A DNA stretch of 64,000 nucleotides. It comes from an uncultured Alphaproteobacteria bacterium (GTDB lineage Bacteria > Pseudomonadota > Alphaproteobacteria > Caulobacterales > Caulobacteraceae). The DNA is taken from the NCBI GenBank assembly GCA_903822175.1, contig CAIJOB010000006.1, positions 1-64,000 of the forward strand. The letters are read 5' to 3'. The position numbers and the translations under genes are program-made. The notes beneath the pieces are model-generated. The model made no database searches, was not told the DNA's origin, and worked only from the letters and a program-made list of their open reading frames with translations. Shown here piece after piece: positions 37,590 through 47,644 of the stretch; position 1 is the first letter of the stretch; each line of letters opens with the position of its first letter.

Positions 37590-38039
37590 CTAGCCGCCGT
37601 AGACGATCGAAATCGTCTCGGCGATGCAGGCGGGCTTTTCCTCGCCTTCGATCTCGATGGTGCATTCGTTCTTGATCTGCATGCCGCCGGCCTTGGGCTC
37701 GGCGCCGATCAGCTTCTGGCGCATGCGCACGCGCTTGCCGACGCGGACCATGTTGATGAAGCGGACCTTGTCGGAGCCGTAGTTGATGCCGCGCGTCACG
37801 CCCTTCACCGGCAGCATGCCCTGGCCCAGGAACGGGATCAGCGACAGCGTCAGGTAGCCGTGGGCGATCGGGCCGCCGATCTCGCGGGTCGCGCGTTCCA
37901 CGTCGACGTGGATCCATTGATGGTCGCCGGTCGCCTCTGCGAACATGTTGACGCGGGCCTGGTCGATCAGGACCCAGTCCGAGACCCCGACTTCCGTCCC
38001 GACCAGTCCGGCCAGATCTTTGATTTCCACCGCGTCCAT
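37590..38039 (-). CDS. MaoC-like (R)-specific enoyl-CoA hydratase family protein
   Basis: The 149-residue hot-dog-fold protein carries the hydratase motif FAEATGDHQWIHVDVERA...GGPIAHGYLTLSL, with the catalytic Asp and His in place. TRGINYGSDKVRFINMVRVGKRVRM and the final ETISIVYGG are also typical. Members hydrate trans-2-enoyl-CoA in side routes of beta-oxidation or polyester supply. The promoter faces the YCII gene. Confidence 0.9.
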   Translation of the reverse strand: MDAVEIKDLAGLVGTEVGVSDWVLIDQARVNMFAEATGDHQWIHVDVERATREIGGPIAHGYLTLSLIPFLGQGMLPVKGVTRGINYGSDKVRFINMVRVGKRVRMRQKLIGAEPKAGGMQIKNECTIEIEGEEKPACIAETISIVYGG

Positions 38040-38142
38040 CGTTCGCTCCCTCTTGGATTAGCTTAGCTGCGAACCGATCTAGCACCTGCCCACCGGCGAG
38101 CAAGCCGCATGGGAGCAAGTGTGCCGCTTAGAGGGGGCGACG

Positions 38143-38448
38143 ATGGCCGACTTCATTTTCCTGATGCACGAGGCCGAGCCCGCCGACCCGGCGGAATGGG
38201 AGGCCTATATCAGCCGCTTGAACGAGAGAGGTGTTTTGCGCGGCGGCTCGGCGATCGGGCGTGGATTCTGCCTGAAGAAAGACGGCCAGGCGCCGCCGAT
38301 CAGCAGCCACATCGTTGGCTACGTGCGGGTCGAGGTCGAAGACATGGCAGCCGCGCAAGGCCTGCTGGCTGGCAATCCGGTCTATGAGGCCGGCGGCGTC
38401 ATCGAGGTGCGAGAACTGCCCCGTGCGATCGGTCCAGCTCAGGACTAG
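38143..38448 (+). CDS. YCII-related domain protein
   Basis: The ATG at 38143, preceded by AGAGGGGG, gives 101 residues (MADFIFLMHEAEPADPAEWEAYISRLNERGVLRGGSAIGRG). The small alpha/beta ferredoxin-like fold and the terminal GYVRVEVEDMAAAQGLLAGNPVYEAGGVIEVRELP fit YCII/DGPF proteins. Function is unknown; relatives are associated with sigma-factor or oxidative-stress genes. The stop overlaps the convergent tetR gene by four bases. Confidence 0.75.
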   Translation: MADFIFLMHEAEPADPAEWEAYISRLNERGVLRGGSAIGRGFCLKKDGQAPPISSHIVGYVRVEVEDMAAAQGLLAGNPVYEAGGVIEVRELPRAIGPAQD

Positions 38449-39026
38449 GCCGGGCGCGCACCTTCGCGCAGCCGGCCGATGATCCCGGCGAGCGCGGCCT
38501 CCGTCGAGGCGGGGTCGAGACCCATGTCGGAAATCTCGCCCTCGGCGAGTACGTCGGCCAGTCGCTCCATCTGGAAGAGCAGGGGGACAATCTCACTCTC
38601 ACTCTGGGCGCGGTCACCCTGGATCATGCGGATCACCTGAATCTGCCGGGCGCGACTTTCCGCGCGGGCGGCCCGCACCTTCGGGTTTTCCTGGGTCAGG
38701 AAATTCAGGCTGCGGCGGAATTTTAGGAAGGCGCGGTGGTGATCGATGGCGGCGCGGACCAGCTGGGCGTCAGGGGCGTTTTCACGCAGCAGGGCGTTGA
38801 GGGTTCCGGCCTCCTGCATCTGCCAGGCGTGATAGACGCGGATGAAGATCTCGGTCTTGTCCTCGAACCAGCGATAGAAGGTCTGTGGCGCAAAGCCGGC
38901 GCGGCGGGCGATCCGGTTGGTGTCGGTGCCCGCGAAGCCGTGCGCGTTGAACTCATCCGCCGCCGCGTCCAGCAGCCGTTGCGCGGTGTCGCCGGACTTG
39001 TCCTTGGGGGCGTCATTTCCAACCAT
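38445..39026 (-). CDS. TetR-family transcriptional regulator
   Basis: The 193-residue protein has a TetR helix-turn-helix at about residues 14-60 (AQRLLDAAADEFNAHGFAGTDTNRIARRAGFAPQTFYRWFEDKTEIF) and a helical ligand domain after it. It lies 48 bases downstream of the doxX-like gene on the same strand, so both are probably transcribed from the promoter above doxX. That promoter holds two copies of a 16-bp palindrome, the probable operator of this regulator. The ligand is unknown. Confidence 0.92.
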   Translation of the reverse strand: MVGNDAPKDKSGDTAQRLLDAAADEFNAHGFAGTDTNRIARRAGFAPQTFYRWFEDKTEIFIRVYHAWQMQEAGTLNALLRENAPDAQLVRAAIDHHRAFLKFRRSLNFLTQENPKVRAARAESRARQIQVIRMIQGDRAQSESEIVPLLFQMERLADVLAEGEISDMGLDPASTEAALAGIIGRLREGARPA

Positions 39027-39074
39027 TCCAGCCCATATCGCGAGCGGCCCGCCGGGCCGTCAATGGCCGTCGCC

Positions 39075-39467
39075 CTAGACAATCGCCGTGCTGGCAAGCA
39101 CGAGCAGGCCGCCGGCGATCGCCAGGTCCTTCACGAACAGGGTGCGTTCGGCCTTGTCGGCGAAGTTGCTGTGGAAGATCAGCGCGGTCGCCACGCAGAA
39201 GGCGGCCAGTGCTCCGGCGGTGAAGGGCAGCTTCCAGCCGATCAGCACGCAGATCCCCGCGCCCAGCTCCAGCGCGATGACCCCGATCAGCAGGAAGGCC
39301 GGCACGCGATGCTCGGCCATGTGGGCCAGGAACGGCGCCGGGCCGATGATCTTCAGCGCGCCGGCCAGAATGAACAGCGCCGCCAGCAGCAAGCGGCCGG
39401 CGATCAGGACGTATCTGGCGGCGCCGCTCTGGACGGCGGGCGCGAGGCTCTGGGCGACTTGGCTCAT
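39075..39467 (-). CDS. DoxX-family membrane protein
   Basis: From the ATG at 39467 (MSQVAQSLAPAVQSG) the protein has 130 residues and four membrane segments: YVLIAGRLLLAALFILAGALKII, VPAFLLIGVIALELGAGICVLIG, FTAGALAAFCVATALIFHSNF and LAIAGGLLVLASTAIV. This is the DoxX/DoxD layout. Some relatives act in redox or stress responses; the role here is unknown. The track start at 39515 runs into the operator region. It precedes the tetR gene in the same direction. Confidence 0.86.
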   Translation of the reverse strand: MSQVAQSLAPAVQSGAARYVLIAGRLLLAALFILAGALKIIGPAPFLAHMAEHRVPAFLLIGVIALELGAGICVLIGWKLPFTAGALAAFCVATALIFHSNFADKAERTLFVKDLAIAGGLLVLASTAIV

Positions 39468-39499
39468 GCGGCGATCTCCGGCTCGGCTCGCGGCCTCGT

Positions 39500-39515
39500 G
39501 TGATAGATCAATCAC
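39500..39515. promoter_or_regulatory. Proximal 16-bp palindromic operator, doxX-tetR promoter
   Basis: GTGATAGATCAATCAC is a 16-bp dyad 33 bases upstream of the doxX start. It matches the distal site at 39563-39578 at 14 of 16 positions (shared pattern GTGATAkATCwATCAC). It is probably bound by the TetR protein encoded in the same unit. Confidence 0.75.
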
Positions 39516-39562
39516 TTGGAGGACGCGGGCGTTTCAGGTTGGGGACTCCCAACTACGGTAAG

Positions 39563-39578
39563 GTGATATATCTATCAC
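39563..39578. promoter_or_regulatory. Distal 16-bp palindromic operator, doxX-tetR promoter
   Basis: GTGATATATCTATCAC is a second copy of the dyad, 63 bp from the first, about six helical turns. The symmetry extends outwards (ACGGTAAG...CTTACCGT, with one unpaired base). A TTGACG on the minus strand at about 39584-39589 could be the -35 element, so binding here would block the polymerase. Confidence 0.75.
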
Positions 39579-39623
39579 TTACCGTCAAGCCACGTCGGCG
39601 ACAGGGCCAGCCAGTAAGCGATT

Positions 39624-41165
39624 TCAGGCTATGCGCGCGCCGTCCTTGGCCCAGTAGGCGTCGCGGATCAGGCGCTTGTAGAGCTTGCCGGTGGCGTGGC
39701 GCGGCAGCTCGGCCATGAAGTCGATGACCCTGGGTGATTTCACGTGGCTGAGGTGCGCCCGCGCGTAGGCCATAAGCTCGGCGCGCAGCTCGTCGCCGGC
39801 GTCGGCCCAGTCCATCGGCTGGATGACCGCGACGACCTTCTCGCCCATCTCCTCGTCGGGGGCTCCGACCACCGCGGCGTCGGCGACCTTGGGGTGGCCG
39901 ATCAGCACGTTCTCAAGCTCCTGCGGATAGATGTTCACCCCGCCGGAGATGATCATGAAGCTCTTGCGGTCGGTGAGGTAGAGGAAGCCTTCCTCGTCCA
40001 CCCAGCCCACGTCGTTCAGCGTGGTCCAGCCGTGCTTGTTGCGGCTCTCGGCGGTCTTGGCGGGGTCGCCGTGATACTCGAACTGGCCGCCGCCTTCGAA
40101 GAACACCATGCCCTCGGCGCGGGGCGGAAGGACGTTGCCCTCGTCGTCGCAGATGCGCACCTGGGCGGTCATGCCCCGGCCGACCGAGCCCCTGTGGGCC
40201 AGCCACTCTTCCGAGTTGATGATGCAGAAGCCGTTGCCCTCGGTGCCGGCGTAGTACTCGTGCACGATCGGGCCCCACCAGGCGATCATCTGCTCCTTGA
40301 CCGGCACGGGGCAGGGCGCGGCGGCGTGGAACACCGACTTCAGGGATGAGTGATCGTAGCGGGCGCGGGCCTCCGGCGGCAGCTTCAGCATCCGCACGAA
40401 GTGGGTCGGCACCCACTGGGCCGAGGTGATCTTGTACTGCTCGATGAAGCGGAGCGCGTCGGCGGCGTCGAAGTGCTCCATCATGACCACCGTTCCGCCG
40501 AGCGCCTGGACCGCCATGGACCAGCCCAAGGGGGCCGCGTGATAGAGCGGCGCGGGCGACAGATAGACCGTGTCCGACGTCCAGCCGTAGAGCGCCTGGC
40601 CGATTATCCCCAGGCCGTTGGGCGCATCGATCGCCGGATCGATGGCGGCTGCGCGGCGCACGCCCTTCGGCCGCCCGGTGGTGCCGGAGGAATAGAGCAT
40701 GGCGCTGCCGGCCGTCTGGTCGGCGACGGGCGTTGTGGGGAAGGCCGCGCGGGCCGCTTCGAGACTTTTGAACGGCCCGGCTTCGCCGCCGACCATGTAG
40801 AGCGTCACGCCGGGGATCAGCGGCGCCACAGCCAGCGCCAGTTCGGTGAGGGCGGCGGAGGCCACGAACACCTTCGCCTCGCAGTCCTTCACGATGTATT
40901 CGACCTCGCCGGTGGTGAGCTTGGTCGACAGACAGGTAAACCGCAGGCCCGACCGCTGCGCGGCCCACAGCAGTTCGTAGTAGCGCGGGTTGTTGTCAAT
41001 GCAGAAAGCGACGGCGTCCCCGGCCTTGAGGCCCAGGCTCTGGAACAGGTGCGCGCCCTGGTTGGATCGCGCATCGAGCTCGCCGTAGGTCACCGTCTCG
41101 CCGGACGACGCCATGATCAGGGCGGCCTTGTCCGGGGTCGCCGCGGCGTGGAGGTAGGGATGCAT
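39624..41165 (-). CDS. AMP-dependent acyl-CoA synthetase
   Basis: The ATG at 41165 (MHPYLHAAATPDKAAL) gives 513 residues; the track adds eight residues upstream. Adenylation motifs are SAMLYSSGTTGRPKGVRRA, YYAGTEGNGF (A5-like), GWTTLNDVGWVDEEGFLYLTDRKSFMIISGGVNIYPQE and the catalytic Lys in RHATGKLYKRL. The protein activates an unidentified carboxylate, perhaps a fatty or cyclic acid. It is divergent from the crotonase gene, consistent with a shared catabolic pathway. Confidence 0.92.
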   Translation of the reverse strand: MHPYLHAAATPDKAALIMASSGETVTYGELDARSNQGAHLFQSLGLKAGDAVAFCIDNNPRYYELLWAAQRSGLRFTCLSTKLTTGEVEYIVKDCEAKVFVASAALTELALAVAPLIPGVTLYMVGGEAGPFKSLEAARAAFPTTPVADQTAGSAMLYSSGTTGRPKGVRRAAAIDPAIDAPNGLGIIGQALYGWTSDTVYLSPAPLYHAAPLGWSMAVQALGGTVVMMEHFDAADALRFIEQYKITSAQWVPTHFVRMLKLPPEARARYDHSSLKSVFHAAAPCPVPVKEQMIAWWGPIVHEYYAGTEGNGFCIINSEEWLAHRGSVGRGMTAQVRICDDEGNVLPPRAEGMVFFEGGGQFEYHGDPAKTAESRNKHGWTTLNDVGWVDEEGFLYLTDRKSFMIISGGVNIYPQELENVLIGHPKVADAAVVGAPDEEMGEKVVAVIQPMDWADAGDELRAELMAYARAHLSHVKSPRVIDFMAELPRHATGKLYKRLIRDAYWAKDGARIA

Positions 41166-41306
41166 GGTCTCAACTCCCACTGGGGCCACCTCTTGCGGGC
41201 CGCCGCCAACTTATCTTCGTTCAGTCGCTATAGCGGGCCTTGACCTACTGTCCGTCAAGCAGGCGGCATGGGCCAAAATTCGCGCTCAAAAAAACGGGAG
41301 AACGCC

Positions 41307-42203
41307 ATGGCCGCCGCGCCGACCTTCGAGACCCTGCTCTATGCCGTCGAGGATGGCGTCGCGACCATCACGCTGAACCGGCCGGAGAAGCTCAACGCCT
41401 TCAACACCCAGATGATGAAGGACATGATCGACGCCTTCGATGTGACCGACGGCGACGACGCGGTGCGGGCGGTGATCGTCACCGGCGCGGGCCGGGCGTT
41501 CTGCGCCGGCGCGGACCTGTCGGCCGGGGCGCAGACCTTCGACTATTCGAGCCGCGCCGGGGATGGCCAGGCCGACCTGAGCGCGCGCACCCGCGACGGC
41601 AAGCAGCGGGATGGCGGCGGCCTGCTGACCCTGAGGATCTTCGAGAGCCTGAAGCCCGTGATCGCGGCGGTGAACGGCGTGGGCGTCGGCGTGGGCGCGA
41701 CCATGCAGCTGGCCATGGACATCCGGCTCGCCTCCACCGAAGCGCGCTATGGGTTCGTCTTCGCGCGGCGAGGCTTGAACCCGGAGGCGGCGTCCTCGTG
41801 GTTCCTGCCGCATCTGGTGGGCGTCCAGACGGCGCTGGAGTGGTGCTACACCGGCCGCGTCTTCCCGGCGCAGGAGGCCTACGACCGCGGCCTGGTGCGT
41901 TCGCTGCACGCGCCGGACGACCTGCTGCCTGCGGCCCGCGCGCTGGCCCGCGAGATCGCCGACAACACCGCGCCTGTTTCGATCGCCCTGACCCGCCAGC
42001 TGATCTGGCGCAACGCCGGCGCGGCGCATCCCATGGACGCGCACCGTGCCGATAGCCGCGGCATCCAGGCGCGCGGCAGGTCGGGCGACGCGCGCGAGGG
42101 GGTGACCTCGTTCCTGGAAAAGCGCCCCGCGGTCTATCCCGACAAGGTGTCCAGCGAGCTGCCGGACATCTGGGACCACTGGCAGGCGCCGGATTTCCGT
42201 TGA
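41307..42203 (+). CDS. Enoyl-CoA hydratase/isomerase (crotonase) family protein
   Basis: The ATG at 41307, preceded by GGGAG, gives 298 residues (MAAAPTFETLLYAVEDGVATITLNRPEKLNAFNTQM). The first oxyanion loop is GAGRAFCAGADLSAG; the second is AAVNGVGVGVGATMQLAMDIRLAS. The second catalytic Glu region reads FARRGLNPEAASSWFLP: the Glu of hydratases is at the position of E in NPEA, so hydratase activity is plausible. It is divergent from the acyl-CoA ligase. A 229-base region free of genes follows. Confidence 0.92.
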   Translation: MAAAPTFETLLYAVEDGVATITLNRPEKLNAFNTQMMKDMIDAFDVTDGDDAVRAVIVTGAGRAFCAGADLSAGAQTFDYSSRAGDGQADLSARTRDGKQRDGGGLLTLRIFESLKPVIAAVNGVGVGVGATMQLAMDIRLASTEARYGFVFARRGLNPEAASSWFLPHLVGVQTALEWCYTGRVFPAQEAYDRGLVRSLHAPDDLLPAARALAREIADNTAPVSIALTRQLIWRNAGAAHPMDAHRADSRGIQARGRSGDAREGVTSFLEKRPAVYPDKVSSELPDIWDHWQAPDFR

Positions 42204-42432
42204 GAACAGCCGCTTAGGCAGTGGCCACCCAGGTAGAGACATTGGCGCTTACTCGGCGAAACCGGTTCTTTGAACTCAACTGCCTGTTTCCACCTCAATT
42301 TTGGCGCCGTTACGCTGAAATAATCTCTATTTGTGTGCTTGTGCCGGGCATAACTTCCAGATAAGCAACGCGGTACTGATGTTGTGAATCAACTCAGCGC
42401 CCTCGACGGCGCGCTTCCTATGGAAAACAAGA

Positions 42433-42852
42433 ATGGATGAGAAGTCGGAAGTCATCGAGATGACGGCGGATATTGTCTCCGCTTATGTGGGCAACAATTC
42501 CGTTACGGCAGCTGACCTGCCTGCGCTGATCCAAAGCGTGCACCGGGCGTTGGCCGGAATCTCCACCGGCGGCGAGACGGCCGAGGTGGCTCCGAAGGAG
42601 CCGGCGGTGCCGATCCGCCGCTCGATCACACCCGATTTCCTGATCTGCCTGGAAGATGGCCGCAAGTTCAAGTCGCTGAAGCGGCACCTGCGCACCAAGT
42701 ACAACATGAGCCCCGAGGAATATCGCGCCAAGTGGGGCCTGCCGAAGGACTATCCCATGGTCGCCCCGAATTACGCCAAGGCGCGTTCGGACCTGGCCAA
42801 GCAGATGGGCCTGGGCCAGGGCGGCCGCCAGGCGCCGCGCAAGAAGCGCTAG
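42433..42852 (+). CDS. mucR: MucR/Ros-family transcriptional regulator
   Basis: The 139-residue protein has an N-terminal oligomerisation region (TADIVSAYVGNNSVTAADLPALIQSVHRAL) and a C-terminal Ros-type finger: SITPDFLICLEDGRKFKSLKRHLRTKYNMSPEEYRAKWGLPKDYPMVAPNYAKAR. The C-x2-C-x9-H-x4-H zinc site of Ros reads C-x2-D-x9-H-x4-Y here, so two of four ligands are replaced. Caulobacter MucR proteins and some rhizobial homologues share such changes. MucR proteins are H-NS-like regulators that bind AT-rich DNA and, in Caulobacter, act with SciP in the cell cycle. The AT-richer 229-base upstream region may hold autoregulatory sites. Confidence 0.93.
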   Translation: MDEKSEVIEMTADIVSAYVGNNSVTAADLPALIQSVHRALAGISTGGETAEVAPKEPAVPIRRSITPDFLICLEDGRKFKSLKRHLRTKYNMSPEEYRAKWGLPKDYPMVAPNYAKARSDLAKQMGLGQGGRQAPRKKR

Positions 42853-42880
42853 GCTTCTACATTCAGTTTCGAGTTCGGGA

Positions 42881-42905
42881 CGCCCGCCGGCTTCGGCGGG
42901 CGTTT
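42881..42905 (+). terminator. Hairpin terminator after mucR
   Basis: A 9-bp stem CGCCCGCCG / CGGCGGGCG with loop GCTT is followed by TTTCCGTTTG. It begins 28 bases after the mucR stop. Confidence 0.8.
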
Positions 42906-43016
42906 CCGTTTGTGGGGCCAGCCCCAGCGCCACCGATTCATTTGTGCACGCATTGCGCGAATTCGGCCCGCGTTAACCCTTTTCCGCTTGCCGCCGATTC
43001 GCGCAATCAGCGATAA

Positions 43017-43556
43017 GTGATTCGTTGTGAATCCAACCGGTTGTCGGGGTATCTGCACATGGCGGCGCAGATAGGGGCTCCCGGCGCGGCAGTACGCGCG
43101 CACGAGGAACTCTTCGCCTATTGGGCCTCTTTGCGGGATGGCGCCCGGCTGCCCGGACGCGCCCATCTGGACCCGGGCGGGATCAAGCGCCTGTTGCCCA
43201 CCATCAGCCTGATCGAGGTGGCCGCGGACGCGTCGGGCGCGGCGGCGGACTTCCGCATGCGGCTGGCCGGCACGGCCCTCTACGGCGTCTATGGCCGCGA
43301 GATCACCGGCAAGCGGCTTGGCGACATCTACAACACCGCGGCGGCCGACTACTGGCGCGTGGAACTGGGCAAGGTGGTCACGCAGAAGCGCCCGGCGGTG
43401 GGCCTGCACAGCCTGGCCTGGCGCGGGGCCTCGCACCTGTCGATCCTGTGGCTGCGCCTGCCGTTGGCGTCGGACGGCGATCAGGTGGACATGATCCTGG
43501 GCTTCGACGCCGTGGTCGGCATGAGCCAGGGTATAAGCGGTATCCGCGCGGCCTAG
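43017..43556 (+). CDS. PAS_5-type PAS domain protein
   Basis: The track start is a GTG at 43017 (179 residues); the ATG at 43059 (MAAQIGAPG) gives 165 residues and is equally possible. The body is the alphaproteobacterial PAS_5 pattern: LFAYWASLRDGARLPGRAHLDPGGIKRLLPTISLIEV, then ADFRMRLAGTALYGVYGREITGKRLGDIY. There is no output domain, so it may modulate another protein. It follows mucR, from which the terminator separates it, and converges on sufE. Confidence 0.82.
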   Translation: MIRCESNRLSGYLHMAAQIGAPGAAVRAHEELFAYWASLRDGARLPGRAHLDPGGIKRLLPTISLIEVAADASGAAADFRMRLAGTALYGVYGREITGKRLGDIYNTAAADYWRVELGKVVTQKRPAVGLHSLAWRGASHLSILWLRLPLASDGDQVDMILGFDAVVGMSQGISGIRAA

Positions 43557-43567
43557 CCGCCCGGCTT

Positions 43568-43987
43568 CTAGGCCCGGACCTCGGCGTCCCGGCGGATGCG
43601 GGCGACCATCGAGGCCAAGCCATTCGATCGCTGCTGCGAGAGCGCACCCTTGAGGCCGAGGGTCTCGAAGGCGGCCTCTGCGTCGAAGGCGAGGATTTCG
43701 GCCGGCTGCCGCCCGGAGAACAGCCGCAGCACGATGGCGATCAGGCCCCGCACAATATGGGCATCGCTATCGCCACGGAACTTGAGCGCCCCGTCACTCT
43801 GGGGCTCGGTCACCAGCCACACCTGGCTGGCGCAGCCGCGCACCTTGTTGGCGTCGGAGCGCTCGGCGTCGGTCAGGGGCGCGAGGTCCTTGCCCAGGTC
43901 GATGACATAGCGGTAGCGCTCTTCCCAATCGCCCAGGATCTCGAACTCGGCGGAGAGCTCGGCGAGTTCGTCTTGGATGGCGCCCAT
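43568..43987 (-). CDS. sufE: SufE-family Fe-S cluster assembly protein
   Basis: SufE takes persulfide sulfur from the cysteine desulfurase SufS. The 139-residue protein has LAELSAEFEILGDWEERYRYVIDLGKDLAPL and the sulfur-accepting Cys in NKVRGCASQVWL, followed by HIVRGLIAIVLRLFSG. Length and motifs fit the family well. No other suf genes are adjacent, so this copy is away from the main suf operon. Confidence 0.93.
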   Translation of the reverse strand: MGAIQDELAELSAEFEILGDWEERYRYVIDLGKDLAPLTDAERSDANKVRGCASQVWLVTEPQSDGALKFRGDSDAHIVRGLIAIVLRLFSGRQPAEILAFDAEAAFETLGLKGALSQQRSNGLASMVARIRRDAEVRA

Positions 43988-44028
43988 GGCCGCGACTTAG
44001 GGGGCGTAGCGGCGGCGCGCAACCGCTG

Positions 44029-44814
44029 CTAAGCGCGCTTGAGGCGAACTTGGGCGGTCATGCCCTGGCCGGGCGCGGAGGTGAGCGTCAGGCGCGCGCC
44101 CATGGCGCGGCAGGTGAGCTCGCAGATCGCGAGGCCCAGGCCCGCGCCTTCGGTGCGGCGGACCAGCGCATTCTGGCCCTGCTCGAAGGGCAGCAGCAGG
44201 CGGGGCAGGTCGGTCGGATCGACGCCCTCGCCGTCGTCCTCGACCAGGACGTCGATGTGCCGCTCGCTGACCACGGCGCGCAGGCGGACCTCGCCGTCGT
44301 CAGGCGCGAACATGGCGGCGTTCTGCAAAAGGTGGCTCAGCACCGTGCGCAGGCCCCAGGGGTCGGCCAGCACCAGCGGTAACTCGTCTGCCTCGATCAC
44401 CACCGGGCGGACGCCGCGGACGAAGTCGGTCGCAGACGCCGCGATGGCGGAGTCGAAGGCCGGCTCCAGCGCTTCCGCGCCCACCTCGAGCTCGACGCCC
44501 TCCAGGCGGCCGATCTCCAGCACCTGGTTCACCAGGCGCAGCAGCTTCTTGCCGCTGCCGCGGATGATCTCGGCGTATTCCCTGTACTGCGGGGCGCCGA
44601 GCGGGCCGTAGAGCTCAGCGGCGAGGATTTCGGAGAAGCCGAGGATCGAATTGAGCGGCGTGCGCAGCTCGTGGCTGACCAGCCGCAGGAAGGCGCGCTT
44701 CTGGTCCTCCAGAGCGGCGATGCCCCCGGTCTTGCGCCCGCGGCGCGAGGCGGCAGCGGGCGCTGGCGGCGCGGACGCCGGGGTGTTGGGCGCGGGTTCG
44801 GCCTCTGGCGGCAT
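44029..44814 (-). CDS. Soluble histidine kinase (HisKA-HATPase)
   Basis: The 261-residue protein has a proline/alanine-rich N-terminal 30 residues and no membrane segment. The dimerisation helix is RAFLRLVSHELRTPLNSILGFSEILAAELYGPLGAPQYREYAEII, of the PleC/DivJ/PdhS type. The ATPase domain has LSHLLQNAAMFAPDD (N box), EDDGEGVDPTDL and TEGAGLGLAICEL. The sequence between the H box and the ATPase resembles kinases that act on DivK/PleD-like receivers. It is divergent from the DivJ-like kinase gene, 178 bases away. It has no sensor domain. Confidence 0.88.
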   Translation of the reverse strand: MPPEAEPAPNTPASAPPAPAAASRRGRKTGGIAALEDQKRAFLRLVSHELRTPLNSILGFSEILAAELYGPLGAPQYREYAEIIRGSGKKLLRLVNQVLEIGRLEGVELEVGAEALEPAFDSAIAASATDFVRGVRPVVIEADELPLVLADPWGLRTVLSHLLQNAAMFAPDDGEVRLRAVVSERHIDVLVEDDGEGVDPTDLPRLLLPFEQGQNALVRRTEGAGLGLAICELTCRAMGARLTLTSAPGQGMTAQVRLKRA

Positions 44815-44966
44815 GGGAGGCGCTTAGCCCTCGTTCGAAGAGGCTGTATTTTGGCCCCTGCCGCTTACGATTTCCTTTCGCAACCGGCTCTCGCCTGTGG
44901 AGCAACGATCGCCCGCTGGGCGAGCACACTTACCTGGACTCACCTCAGACGCTAAACTAGCCGGCC

Positions 44967-44992
44967 ATGTCACGCGCACAGATCATCCAGGC

Positions 44993-45002
<10 letters not shown>
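44967..45002 (+). other. Possible 11-codon leader ORF before the DivJ-like kinase
   Basis: ATG-TCA-CGC... runs for 11 codons to TGA at 45000-45002 in a frame different from the kinase. It overlaps the most likely kinase start codons (TTG 44993, CTG 44999). It could be translated as a leader or be chance; no conservation evidence is available from one sequence. Confidence 0.25.
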
Positions 45003-46647
<1,645 letters not shown>

Positions 46648-46651
<4 letters not shown>

Positions 46652-47553
46652 CGCCCCGACACCGTCAGGAAGGCTCGGCCGGCGGCGAAGTCGCCGACTT
46701 CGACGTAGGCGCGGCGGGTGACGTCGCCGGGGAACAGGAAGTCGACGGCGACGGACTCCCGCGGGTCCAGGCTCGCGAGTTCTTTGGCGGCGGTGTCCGG
46801 GAAACGGAAAGCCCAGCCGGACGTAGCGCCCTTCGGGAGGATGTCGGGGCCGGCCGGGGCGCGGGCGGCGGCGGCGTAGGCTTTCTGGGCGCCGGCCGGC
46901 GGCAGTCGCTGGGCCAGCGGCAGGCCGGCGGTCGAGCCGCCGGTCAGGCGGGCGAGATAGGGCCGGTCGCTGCGGGTCCCGTCGCGCAGCACCAGGCGCG
47001 CGGCGTAGGGCTCGGCGCCGTCGGCGAAGCGGGCGACGGCCACCAGGGCGCCGGGGCCATCCTTGCCGATCAGGCCAAAGGCCATCCGGTCGGCGCCGAA
47101 GCTGGTGTCCTGCGACAGCTGCCAGCGGGCGCTGCGGTAGATGTTGCGGTCGGCCTGCCAGCCGGCGACGTCGCCGGCGTAGGTTAGCCGAGTAAGCTTC
47201 GCGAAGCCTGAGAAGGCGCTGCGAACCCGAGCGGCGGCGGTCTGGATGTCCGACGAGCGGCAATCGGCGGTGGCGGCGCGGGCCTGGGCCATACGTTCGG
47301 TCTGGCGCAGCACTTCGCCGGAGGTCCCGGCGCGCAAGGCGGCGCCACGCGCCTGCGCGGTCGCGGCGGCCAGGGCCGCGCCGACTTCCGGGGCGAACAG
47401 TCCGCAGCGCTGATCCGCCGCCGACATCACCGCGCGCTCGTAGAACAGGTCCGCCGGTTGCGCGTGCGCAACAGCGGGCGAAAGGGCAAGAGCCCCCCAC
47501 AACAACCCCATCCACCGAGACGCCGGCTTCGCGCTTCTGCGCGAGCTTTTCAT
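46648..47553 (-). CDS. Secreted conserved hypothetical protein
   Basis: The 301-residue protein has a signal peptide ending at AHAQPAD. Two cysteines (ADQRCGLF and TADCRSSD) may pair. Most of the mature part is helical and Ala/Arg-rich, then a beta-rich C-terminal half (ATSGWAFRFPDTAAKELASLDPRESVAVDFLFPGD) ends RRAYVEVGDFAAGRAFLTVSGR. I do not recognise a named domain. Its stop overlaps the convergent DivJ-like gene by four bases. Its role, perhaps at the envelope, is unknown. Confidence 0.75.
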
Positions 47554-47644
47554 GCGTCTTCTTTCGCTATGGCCTTGCGACCAGCCGGTGGAGTAGCGCA
47601 GTCAGCGTTGCCACTCCGTTATCGAGACCGGAACAAAAGCTTAA

